Origin: Pycnopodia helianthoides
Taxonomy: Eukaryota; Echinodermata; Asteroidea; Forcipulatida; Asteriidae
DNA: 64,000 bases
NCBI GenBank assembly: GCA_032158295.1
Contig: CM063252.1
Span: 17,380,036-17,444,035 of the forward strand
Direction: 5' to 3'
How positions within the stretch are numbered: the first letter of the stretch is position 1; each line of letters begins with the position of its first letter. The position numbers and the translations under genes were made by a program. Positions 24,501-37,000 of the stretch are shown piece by piece. Below the pieces are notes generated by a model. The model made no database searches and had not been told where the DNA came from. It worked only from the letters and a program-made list of their open reading frames with translations.

Positions 24501-24852
24501 TAAATTTTGTTCTGTGCTTTCTGGTTCATCCCATCAGTTCAGGTTAACTGACTCGTTGGGAAAAGATGGGAGTATTTTGGGGTTTGATATAAAGGTAAAG
24601 GTTTGTAGTGAACGAGAAAAAAAAAAAAAAAAACCTCAAAATGAATCCTTACAATTTCTAAATTGTTGTGGAAAGGCCAAAGAACAGATGGGTAGATACA
24701 CATCTCATAATGATAATTAACATTGATTTACTTTTTGAATAGAAATAACATAACATCAATCAGTAATGTTTTCACATGGACTTACAACATTAAACCATGA
24801 ATGCTGAGATAGAATCTGCAAAATTAACAAACCAAATACTGTTTACAAGGTA

Positions 24853-24858
24853 TTTATT
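24853..24858 (-). other. candidate PAXBP1 polyadenylation signal
   Basis: TTTATT on the + strand is AATAAA on the gene strand, 48 bases after the stop codon. That would give a very short 3' UTR, so a more distal site is also possible. Confidence 0.3.
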
Positions 24859-24905
24859 ATGCAGGTAAATTATGTAACAATAAACTCTTCTTTGAATTGA
24901 CGAAA

Positions 24906-25017
24906 TTATGAGACCATCTCTGTCATGTCTTTTAGACTGAATCCGTCAGAGATATTTAAGGCGTGGTCCATGGCATGTATTGTAACCAGCATCTTTGTCA
25001 CCACCTTTATTCCACTT
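24906..25017 (-). CDS. PAXBP1: PAXBP1 terminal coding exon
   Basis: Acceptor TTTGATTCTTCAG. It encodes SGIKVVTKMLVTIHAMDHAL and NISDGFSLKDMTEMVS before TAA (24908-24906), aligned with human IKQIVKLLASVRALDHAM near the C-terminus. The first base completes an arginine codon from 29748. Confidence 0.92.
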
Positions 25018-28000
25018 CTGAAGAATCAAACAAATACAACAAATCAATCCATAATGATTTCCATATCAGGATACTTGTCACTGACCCCTGACACAGTGTC
25101 CCCCCTGACACAGATCTTCCCATGATTCTCACCATGTTAGGGGCGACTGTGTTGAGGGAGACTGTGATAGGCTACGTGTTGAGGGAGACTGTGATAGGGC
25201 TACTGTGTTGAGGGAGACTGTGATAGGGGCTACTGTGTTGAGAGAGACTGTGTTTGGGGCTACTGTGTTGAGGGAGACTGTGTTTGGGGCTACTGTGTTG
25301 AGGGAGACTGTGTTTGGGGCTACTGTGTTGAGGAAGACTGTGATAGGGGCTACTGTGTTGAGAGAGACTTTGATAGGGGCTACTGTGTTGAGAGAGACTT
25401 TGATAGGGGCTACTGTGTTGAGGGAGACTGTGTTTGGGGCTACTGTGTTGAGGGAGACTGTGTTTGGGGCTACTGTGTTGAGGGAGACTGTGATAGGGGC
25501 TACTGTGTTGAGAGAGACTGTGATAGGGGCTACTGTGTTGAGGGAGACTGTGATAGGGGCTACTGTGTTGAGAGAGACTGTGTTTGGGGCTACTGTGTCG
25601 AGAGAGACTTTGATAGGGGCTACTGTGTTGAGGGAGACTGTGATAGGGGCTACTGTGTTGAGAGAGACTTTGATAGGGGCTACTGTGTTGAGGGAGACTG
25701 TGATAGGGGCTACTGTGTTGAGAGAGACTTTGACAGGGGCTACTGTGTTGAGGGAGACTGTGATAGGGGCTACTGTGTTGAGGGAGACTGTGTTTGGGGC
25801 TACTGTGTTGAGGGAGACTGTGATAGGGGCTACTGTGTTGAGAGAGACTTTGATAGGGGCTACTGTGTTAGAGACTGTTGGGCACTTGTTGAGGGAGACT
25901 GTGATAGGGGCTACTGTGTTGAGGGAGACTGTGATAGGGGCTACTGTGTTGAGGAGACTGTGATGGGCTACTGTGTTAGAGAACTTTATAGGGGCTACTG
26001 TGTTGAGGGAGACTGTGATAGGGGCTACTGTGTTGAAGAGACTTGATAGGGGCTACTGTGTTGAGGGAGACTGTGATAGGGGCTACTGTGTTGAGAGAGA
26101 CTTTGATAGGGGCTACTGTGTTGAGGGAGACTGTGATAGGGGCTACTGTGTTGAGGGAGACTTGTGATAGGGGCTACTGTGTTGAGGGAGACTGTGATAG
26201 GGGCTACTGTGTTGAGAGAGACTTTGATAGGGGCTACTGTGTTGAGGGAGACTGTGATAGGGCACTGTGATAGGGAGACTGTAGGCTACTGTGTTGAGAG
26301 AGACTTTGATAGGGGCTACTGTGTTGAGGGAGACTGTGATAGGGGCTACTGTGTTGAGGAGACTTGATAGGGGCTACTGTGTTGAGGAGACTGTGATAGG
26401 GGCTACTGTGTTGAGGAGACTGTGATAGGGGCTACTGTGTTGAGGGAGACTGTGATAGGGGCTACTGTGTTGAGGAGACTTTGATAGGGGCTACTGTGTT
26501 GAGGGAGACTGTGATAGGGGCTACTACTGTGTGTTTGAGGGAGACTGTGTATGGGCTACTGTGTTGAGAGAGACTGTGATAGGGGCTACTGTGTTGAGGG
26601 AGACTGTGATAGGGGCTACTGTGTTGAGGGAGACTGTGTTGGGGCTACTGTGTTGAGGGAGACTGTGATAGGGGCTACTGTGTTGAGAGAGACTTTGATA
26701 GGGGCTACTGTGTTGAGGGAGACTGTGATAGGGGCTACTGTGTTGAGAGAGACTTTGATAGGGGCTACTGTGTTGAGGGAGACTGTGAAGTATGTGGGGA
26801 CTACTGTGTTGAGAGAGACTTTGATAGGGGCTACTGTGTTGAGGGAGACTGTGATAGGGGCTACTGTGTTGAGAGAGACTTGATAGGGGCTACTGTGTTG
26901 AGGAGACTGTGATAGGGGCTACTGTGTTGAGGGAGACTTTGATAGGGGCTACTGTGTTGAGAGAGACTTGATAGGGGCTACTGTGTTGAGGGAGACTGTG
27001 TTTGGGGCTACTGTGTTGAGGGAGACTGTGATAGGGGCTACTGTGTTGAGAGAGACTTTGATAGGGGCTACTGTGTTGAGGGAGACTGTGATAGGGGCTA
27101 CTGTGTTGAGAGAGACTTTGATAGGGCTACTGTGTTGAGGGAGACTGTGATAGGGGCTACTGTGTTGAGGAGACTTTGATAGGGGCTACTGTGTTGAGGA
27201 GACGTGAAGGCTACTTGATGAGGGTACTGTGATAGAGGCGACTGTGAACTTATAGGGGCTACTGTGTTGAGAGAGACTTGTTGGGGCTACTGTGTTGAGG
27301 GAGACTGTGATAGGGGCTACTGTGTTGAGGGAGACTGTGATAGGGGCTACTGTGTTGAGAGAGACTGTGATAGGGGCTACTGTGTTGAGGGAGACTGTGT
27401 TAGGGGCTACTGTGTTGAGGGAGACTGTGATTAGGGGCTACTGTGTTGAGGGAGACTGTGATAGGGGCTACTGTGTTGAGAGAGACTGTGTAGGGGCTAC
27501 TGTGTTGAGGGAGACTGTGATAGGGGCTACTGTGTTGAGGAGACTTGATAGGGCTACTGTGTTGAGGAGACTGTGTTGGGGCTACTGTGTTGAGAGAGAC
27601 TTTGATAGGGGCTACTGTGTTGAGGAGACTGTGATAGGGGCTACTGTGTTGAGGGAGACTGTGATAGGGGCTACTGTGTTGAGGAGAGACTGTGTTTGGG
27701 GCTACTGTGTTGAGGGAGACTGTGATAGGGGCTACTGTGTTGAGAGAGACTGTGATAGGGGCTACTGTGTTGAGGGAGACTGTGTATAGGGGCTACTGTG
27801 TTGAGAGAGACTGTGTTTGGGGCTACTGTGTTGAGGAGACTGTGATAGGGGCTACTGTGTTGAGGGAGACTGTGATAGGGGCTACTGTGTTGAGAGAGAC
27901 TTGTGTATTGGGGCTACTGTGTTGAGGGAGACTGTGTATGGGGCTACTGTGTTGAGAGAGACTTGTGATAGGGGCTACTGTGTTGAGGGAGACTGTGTTT

Positions 28001-31000
28001 GGGGCTACTGTGTTGAGGGAGACTGTGATAGGGGCTACTGTGTTGAGAGAGACTTTGATAGGGGCTACTGTGTTGAGGAGACTGTGATAGGGGCTACTGT
28101 GTTGAGGGAGACTGTGATAGGGGCTACTGTGTTGAGGGAGACTGTGATAGGGGCTACTGTGTTGAGGGAGACTGTGATAGGGGCTACTGTGTTGAGGGAG
28201 ACTGTGATAGGGGCTACTGTGTTGAGGGAGACTGTTTAGGGGCTACTGTGTTGAGAGAGACTGTGATAGGGGCTACTGTGTTGAGGGAGACTGTTGTAGG
28301 GGCTACTGTGTTGAGGGAGACTGTGATAGGGGCTACTGTGTTGAGGGAGACTGTGATAGGGGCTACTGTGTTGAGAGAGACTTTGATAGGGGCTACTGTG
28401 TTGAGGGAGACTGATAGGGGCTTTGTTGGGAGACTTGATAGGGGCTACTGTGTTGAGGGAGACTGTGATAGGGGCTACTGTGTTGAGGAGACTTGTAGGG
28501 GCTACTGTGTTGAGGGAGACTTGATAGGGGCTACTGTGTTGAGGGAGACTGTGTAGGGGCTACTGTGTTGAGGAGAGACTGTGTTGGGGCTACTGTGTTG
28601 AGGAGACTGTGATAGGGGCTACTGTGTTGAGAGAGACTGTGATAGGGGCTACTGTGTTGAGGGAGACTGTGATAGGGGCTACTGTGTTGAGAGAGACTTG
28701 ATAGGGGCTACTGTGTTGAGGGAGACTGTGTTAGGGGCTACTGTGTTGAGAGAGACTGTGATAGGGGCTACTGTGTTGAGGGAGACTGTGATAGGGGCTA
28801 CTGTGTTGAGGGAGACTGTGATGGTACTGTGTGAGGAGACTGTGGGGCTACTGTGTTGAGAGAGACTGTGATAGGGGCTACTGTGTTGAGGGAGACTGTG
28901 ATAGGGCTACTGTGTTGAGGGAGACTGTGATAGGGGCTACTGTGTTGAGAGAGACTGTGATAGGGGCTACTGTGTTGAGGAGACTGTGATAGGGGCTACT
29001 GTGTTGAGGAGACTGTGATAGGGGCTACTGTGTTGAGGGAGACTGTGTGGGCTACTGTGTTGAGGGAGACTGTGATAGGGCTACTGTGTTAGAGAGACTG
29101 TGATAGGGGCTACTGTGTTGAGGAGACTGTGTTTGGGGCTACTGTGTTGAGAGAGACTTTGATTGGGCTACTGTGTTGAGGGAGACTGTGATAGGGGCTA
29201 CTGTGTTGAGGGAGACTGTGATAGGGGCTACTGTGTTTGAGGAGACTGTGTTAGGGGCTACTGTGTTGAGAGAGACTGTGATAGGGGCTACTGTGTTGAG
29301 AGAGACTGTGATTAGGGGCTACTGTGTTGAGGAGACTGTGATAGGGGCTACTGTGTTGAGGGAGACTGTGTATGGGCTACTGTGTTGAGGGAGACTGTGT
29401 TTGGGGCTACTGTGTTGAGAGAGACTGTGTTAGGGGCTACTGTGTTGAGGGAGACTGTGATAGGGGCTACTGTGTTGAGGGAGACTTTGATAGGGGCTAC
29501 TGTGTTGAGAGAGACTGTGTTAGGGGCTACTGTGTTGAGGGAGACTGTTAGGGGCTATTGTGTTGAGGGAGACTGTTAGGGGCTATTGTGTTGAGGGAGA
29601 CTGTGTTTGGGGCTACTGTGTTGAGAGAGACTGTGATAGGGGCTGTGTTTTGATGTCACTTTTTATCATTTACAAATACTCTACTAGTGGCTTTACTTGG
29701 AAAGCAAGGTATTAGTTGAAAAAGAAACATCAGCCCCAATCACGTACCTTGTTTTTCTTTTCTCAATGTCATTTCCCAAAGCACTTCTCTTCTTCAGCAT
29801 TTCTGCAGCATTTTTCAGGTAACGACAGAATGGTTCAAGTTGTCTTATTGTCTGATCACCTTGTAATTCCCTAAACCACTGTGGTGGGAATCTAGCAACA
29901 ATCTAAAACACACAACACATAAGAATATTAGCAGTACTCTAAGATATAGTGTGACAGCTAATATGTAGGAAGCTTAGAACTCACAGACAATTTCAACAGA
30001 GAAACCATGTGAAAGTTCTTCATTCAATTTGCTGCAGAGGCATCTTAATTTTCACACCCTTATTTTGTTTTGTGAACTTGAAATGTGAGCATAAAATGTG
30101 ACACTTGTAATGAGCTAAACCAGATGTTAAAACTATAAATTTATGTCATGGGGTTCCAATGAGAGTAATTCAGACCTTTCGCGAGAGGGCGCTATACAAG
30201 TTCACTGTGGTTCTTTTTTGTCACATTTACTTGAATCTGTTTTGCAGCTAGTGCCAAAGTTTCAACTAAGGCTTTGCTACATACTGTGTCGTGCAATACA
30301 CACGTCCACCTGTAACCGAGAGACGGCCAAACACTCTTGAACATCGCCAACAACAGGCCCAAACTATTGATTAAACTTTTGTTTTCTGAGAAACGATGTA
30401 AGATGGGCTTTTTCCCATGTTTAGAATTTCATTTTACCTCTCAACTGGATTGGAAATCATGTGAAATCCATACATGGCTGAAGGCATCTAAACATGAGAA
30501 TCCATGACTTAACCAAGTAAATACAACAAACGGTCTCATAAAATGTAGTAGGAAGTCCTTTTTCTCTTTCGAGAAAATGTGGAATGTGTCACTATGAATC
30601 AGCCAAACCTGGGCTGTAAGCCACGGCCAATATTTGCTTGAAAGTTAGAAGGTTATGCTTGTACACATCTTCCATCAATGACTAATTAAAAGACCAACAA
30701 AGCAGCTTAATGTTGGTTGTGTCAGGGGCTTGAACTCTTCCTGCTCTCAACAAAGCCAAAGACAAAATCTGTGTTTGGGGTATTTATAATCCTCCATTAT
30801 CTTGAATATAAAAATACAATTTTGGGGTTGTTTTGGTTAAAAATATTTGGCTGTGATTCTGATACAAATTAAATGAAAAATGAAACGAAACGGCAGCATG
30901 TACAATGTTTACACGGATAGCTATGAAGATAGTTAAATAAACCACAGAAACACCTCAATCGTCACACAATATTTTTGTACTATATAAAGAGTTCACTGAC

Positions 31001-34000
31001 ACAAACTTTTCACTCAATGATTTTTCTATGGACCATGTAGCCTTTGTTTCCAAAATGAAAGACCTTGTACATTCCAGGGAATTTCCTGGAAGGCGAGATA
31101 CTACATTGGGCATGTGAGAAATTTACATTTTGTGCAATAATTTTGATATGAATTCAAGAGAATTTTTTGTTTCAGTTCAGAAGTTCTTAAAAAATTAGAC
31201 AGTGCAGACTCCATCAAATGCAAGGTTTGTTACGTTTCCCTCCATTGAGATGTGTACAAATCTTGCCTGCAGGATATCCAGGGCTCTATTTCTCAAAGCA
31301 CTAAGATTCATCTTAAGATGAGTTGGTAATATTGCCATAGTGATTTGTATTGTGATGTCACACTTTGCTTAGCAATTAAGATTTATGCACATTTAAGATC
31401 ACTTTTAACTCTTTGTACAATTGGCCCAGTCTCTGTGGCTCTTTAGTGATGTCACAGGTTACATAGTCTATATGAATAAGAATATAACAGTTTTACAGCA
31501 CATTAAAAATGAAATGTCTTACTCTTTGACATTTAAAGATGCTTTCATCATTGACGTCAGAGTTTTGTAGTGACAGCAACATGTATCGGTTTAACAGGCC
31601 ATCAATAGCCAATTCTAGAAGATGCACCTCTGATATCAAGCCATGCCATAGTAAAAGGTTACCTAGCAACTACATAATCAAAACCAAACAAAGAATGTTA
31701 TACCATACAATACAAAGTAAACCAAAGTGTCATGGATTCTTTTCAACTTCTTTAAATGTTGTCAAGATGTACATTTGATTTCTTGTATGAGCAATGGTAC
31801 TTGCTCTTTAGTGGATCACAAATGCAGAGATGGTTTCTTTACTTCTTTTTTCAGGTAGGTTCTTTTTTAGGTGTGTCACAGGTTACATAACATTATCGCA
31901 GATTAAGCAACACTCTCACAGGTTTTGTAACACTGTCTGAAGTCATGCAACCCTGTCAAAGGTTATGGAAGATTATCTCAGGTTCTGTAACACTGTCACA
32001 AATTATGTAACACTGTCTGAAGTAATGTAAAATGTCACAGGTTATACATAACTTGTGTTACATAACTTGTGAGTGTTACATGTACATGACCTGATGCACA
32101 GTCTAAACTATCATTCAGATGGGTTTAAGTTTATTGACCCACTTGGGGCTGGAGTGTCTTGCTGGTAGACATAATGACACACAATGATGAACGCCAAGTG
32201 CTTTATTTTAAAGTTTCAAATCAGGGCTTAATCTTTCAGGCAAATCTTGATAATATGGCAGTCAAATTGGTTTGAGATTCCTATGCAATATAAACCTCTT
32301 AAATTTGTTTTCAACAGAAAAAGAGTAAAGCTTACCTTGGCACAAGACCAAAACTGTCTTTGCATGAAATTACTGGCAGCAACTGACTTATCTAGCATAC
32401 TTGGGTTCAAAAGATACAAAAGAATATCATTCAAAATATTGACAATAAAACAAAGTAGATATCAAAGTAAAGCTGCAAAAGTCTTTACACTGTACCATCA
32501 TGAGTTATTTTGCCATTCCTGCCATTCTTTTCCTATGGGAATAAGATCTAAAATTCGAGTGGGTAGCAGGAAAAGCAGCAGACATTATAAGGAATTGGGC
32601 AAGAATACAAGTAAATATTGCAAGCGCGACAAGTACACTAGGTGAAGTATTTGTTAGTTTTCTTCCGCAAAACATTGTTGTTGTTGTTTTGGAGGGGATG
32701 TGGTAAAATTGGAAGAAAAAAAAACAGAATGAATTCTTGAAGAAAAAAAAACAAACAAACAAACTTTACTATATTTTTTAACTTCTTGTGGTTAAAGTTG
32801 ACAAATTACAGAGCAAAATGCTATTTAAAAAGACGTAAAAAGACAACTTCCCTTTAAACATGATACCAAAATTTCAACCCAGTTTCAGGGCAAGGATTAT
32901 GAGGAATTCAAAGTAACATCAGGATGCTTCAGCTGTAAATTTGACTGCAGGGAACTTTATCACATCTACGATGTATTTTTAAAAAGAATGACCAGACTTT
33001 ATTACTAATAACCATAACTGACTCTGCTTTTAAATACAATCAATCCAAATCTTTGATATAACATACAAATGGGCATCAAGCCATGCATTCCGGATGTGAG
33101 GCTACTGATTGTAGTGATTGGTCACAATGATGACATGTAGACAATGAATCATGTTATCAGTAGGCTCAACTGGTCTAACATCAAAAACATCTAAATACAT
33201 CTTATCAGATATAATACATCTAATAACATATAATAACACTTTACCTAATAACATTACATGCTGTAGTTCTCTTCCATTGTTTAAAAACTTGCTGAAAACT
33301 CATTTATTTAACTCCACATACACTTAGCTTGTAACATGTCTTAGATTATTCATCTGTTTAATTGTCTTTGTTTTCTATATTTCTCTTTTGCTGCTTATAT
33401 GTTTTTGTTTTTTTGTTCTGCGCCTATCTGTACACTAGATAGATGGCGCATTATAAATGCATTATTATTATTATTATTATTATAATACATCTAATAACAT
33501 ATAATAACATCTACTACGACTGGTCAGCCTGACTGGCCCTGTCCAAGGACATCTACTACAACTGGTCAGCCTGACTGGCCGTGTCCAAGGACATCTACTA
33601 CGACTGGTCAGCCTGACTGGCCGTGTCCAAGGACAATCTACTACACTGGGTCAGCCTGACTGGCCTGTCCAAGGAATCTACGATGGTCAGTGACTGTGCC
33701 TGTCCAATGACATTTATCAACTGGTCACGACTGCGTGTCCAAAGACATCTACTACGACTGTCAGCCCGACTGGCCGTGTCCAAATGGACATCTACTACGA
33801 CATGTACCTGACTCGCCTTGTCAAGGAACTTTTCTAACTTACGACTGGTCAGCTGAACTGGCCTGTCCAAGGACTTTACTACAATGGTCAGCTGATGGCC
33901 GTGTCAAGGATTTTTTCTGCCTATCGACTGGTCAGCCCGATGGGCCAGTGTCAAGGACATTTACTATACAGACTATCAGCCTGACTCGCCCTGTCAATAC

Positions 34001-37000
34001 ATCTACTACGACTGGTCAGCCTGACTGGCCCTGTCCAAGGACATCTACTACAGACTGGTCAGCCTGACTGGCCCTGTCCAAGGACATCTACTACGACTGG
34101 TCAGCCTGACTGGCCTGTCCAAGGACATCTACTACGACTGGTCAGCCTGACTGGCCCTGTCCAAGGACATCTACTACGACTGGTCAGCCTGTCTGGCCCT
34201 GTCCAAAACATGCCTTAATTGGCCCCTTGCCTCTTTGAGTATAATAATTAGTGAGGTCATGTTATTTAACAGCGCTTTCCAGTGACAAGTTTTAAATTAT
34301 ATTATGGCAAACTCCAAAACTATTCTGCCACAGTTTACTAAAATACAAATGGTTATTAGGTAACACCAAAAAAGAATATTTCTGCCATTTGAAAATTACC
34401 ACGAAAATAGAAGTTAAGGCCAAAAGAGAGTGCAGTTTTCATGTGTAACAGTGTCCCCAAAGGAAAAAATGTTACAAGTCAAACTTATATGTGCACTAGT
34501 AACTCTTCACCATCAACTAAACATGAATACAGCTCAATGTATCTCCATGTATAGCTTCCATTTTAAAATAACTTACTCTTTGGGAAATAACGGCATATAA
34601 ACGTCTTCATCAAGTGTTCTGCGCATCCTGTCTACCAAGGCTTTTAATAAATCCTGTCATGAAAAAAAACAACCAACAGTGATAAGTGATGAAGGCAATT
34701 CTTTTTGGGGGATTTCAACACAAACAAAAATAGAGAGGGGAAAAAGGAGGAAAGACATTTCTGTTCTTAGTCAACTTCTGATAACATCCATGATAGTCTT
34801 TATTTTAGACCATTTTCTTGTCAACTGTTTGGGTTAGGTTACATGCATGAAAATACATTCATAACCCGCGACAACTAAATACTTGAAATTTCTGAATGCA
34901 ATTTAGAATGTAGGTCCTAAACATACTACAGATATGGCTTAATATATTGACTAGACTTGTGTGTTGAAACCTTGTGTGCACAAAAATTTATGTGTACACT
35001 AAAAAACTGAAACGAAAAATTAGTCGATGCGTATTCTAGGACAGATGTTGGTTCAAAAGAGTTCTAAAACTGTTCGTCAGTCACGCACATGCCACAAACA
35101 TGTGGCTGCCTAACTGGGGTTTGTGCAGGATGGATGTACTTGTAATGACAGTAATCTCCATATTAATTCCAAGTTAGTACAGTATGACATCCTTGGAAAG
35201 TGATGTTTCTTCAGTTTGGATGTTAATTGTTTGCAACCCAATATTCCTCATTCTATAACATCATATACATGATTTCGGTTGTTCTTCTTGGCATTTACTA
35301 TAAAACAAGTGACTGTGATTTTCTTTCCGGATTTAATAGTGTGAGTTGGAAACTTGACCTGTTTGATCAGAGTTGTATGCGAGTGCATGACTGTGCGTCA
35401 TACAAAATAAACAATTTCAATGTAATACTGAAGAGGAATACATGTAGTTGAGTTTACTGTACCCTTGTGTTCTTGCTATCACCAGTGACTGTTGGGTAAT
35501 CTTCTACCAGCTTGTGGATAAGACTGACTAGACGGTTAGTCTGTATTGTAGACATTGGATCCCATACATCCTCTACCAATGCTAAAAACAAGCACATAGT
35601 AAGAACTATATTCAAAGTCTCAACCTAAAAGATGCAATCAAAGTTTTACATATAAAATATATAATAAAGGGCAAAATAAAATAGGAAAGCTTTGGTTTAT
35701 AAGGATGCCTACTAATGAAATGAGCATCGGTCTAAAAATTGATGAAATAACAGCACTTGGAAATGAAATGTCCCTCTCCATCCTTACATAACCAAGTAAA
35801 CAGCGATACTTCATAAATAATCATCAGTTCTGGTCATATTATTTCTTGCAGGTAATTTTAACATGTGGCCCTGTACAACTTGAGTGTCAAAACTCTGAAT
35901 GAATTAATTAATTTAAACAAGAAAGAATGCAACAAGAGAGTAGCAGCATACATTTAAATGTAGATGAATCTAAGCAACAATCATGTGCCGTTATTACTAG
36001 GTGGACAATATTCTATACTTAGTGACTAGCGCTCATTTTTAAATGCATCAGTAGGCATCGCTGACCACCAATGGTGTTAATGAGATAAAACCTTTGCACT
36101 CTGCCTAAATGCCCCCAGTAGCTCAAGAAATACTGGCACAGAACATACAGTACCCAAATTACCTAAAATGGATCTGTTTATACAAGATAGATTTGTCAAT
36201 ACAAAACAACATGTACCAAGAACAGAAACCAGATAGAAGCATAAACCCTTCCTGGCATACAATAGGATTGGTGTTACAGGTATTTGTACATACCTGATAG
36301 TTTTGGTAACACTACCTTTTGAACCAAACTTGGAATAAGATTGATGTCAAGATCTTCCTTATCCAGACTTTGTGTTTGTTGGAATCCAAAAAAACAGCAT
36401 TGATTCATACCAAGGCATCTCCTCCATGTTGTGACAGTCTGACTACATACAGAAAAAACAAACAAACCAAAATATACAAGTTTTAAAATAATATAGCAGT
36501 TCATGAAACTATTAGTTATTACACAAGCGCTCGTGTAATACAGAAAAATATAGCGCTTCTGAGCCCATATCCAACGAGGTCAAAGGCAGAGTTGGGTATG
36601 GGTCGTAGACGCTTTATGTTTTCTTTATTCCACGAGCGCTTGTGTTATAACAAATTTATTTTCAAGCTAACTTGACGCGCAATAAAAATGAATGACGCAC
36701 TGCTGTACACGGGAAAAAAATGTCTAACACGTTTAAGTCAAAATACTGTTCCTGGTGTTTCCTTATTGCATTGTATTGCAACGTACGTCCTGAAGAAGGC
36801 CACCACTATAAATGCTATATAAGTGCAAAAGTTCTGCAATTTTATTTACTGGTACCCCTTGACCACTTGGTAAAAAAAATCCAAAATGAAATAAGAACAT
36901 TATACAAGTATCACAGCAATAAAAACTTTGTTAATTATTTATTTAATTAATGGCTTCAATTAATTCAAAGGGGTCTACACATATTAATTACCAAAATCAA

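Larger units (their letters stand above)
21291..24905. other. intergenic gap between converging genes
   Basis: This holds the 3' UTRs of both genes and otherwise AT-rich sequence. Open frames are short and match nothing I recognise. There is an A15+ tract at about 24618. No tandem array or clear transposon end was seen. Confidence 0.6.

Noticed and set aside
25205..25963. 252-codon plus-strand open frame with VLRETVIGAT repeats
   Set aside because: It is exactly the 30-bp minisatellite read in its one stop-free frame, lies antisense in a PAXBP1 intron, and breaks where unit length varies. The same holds for the similar frames up to 29579.
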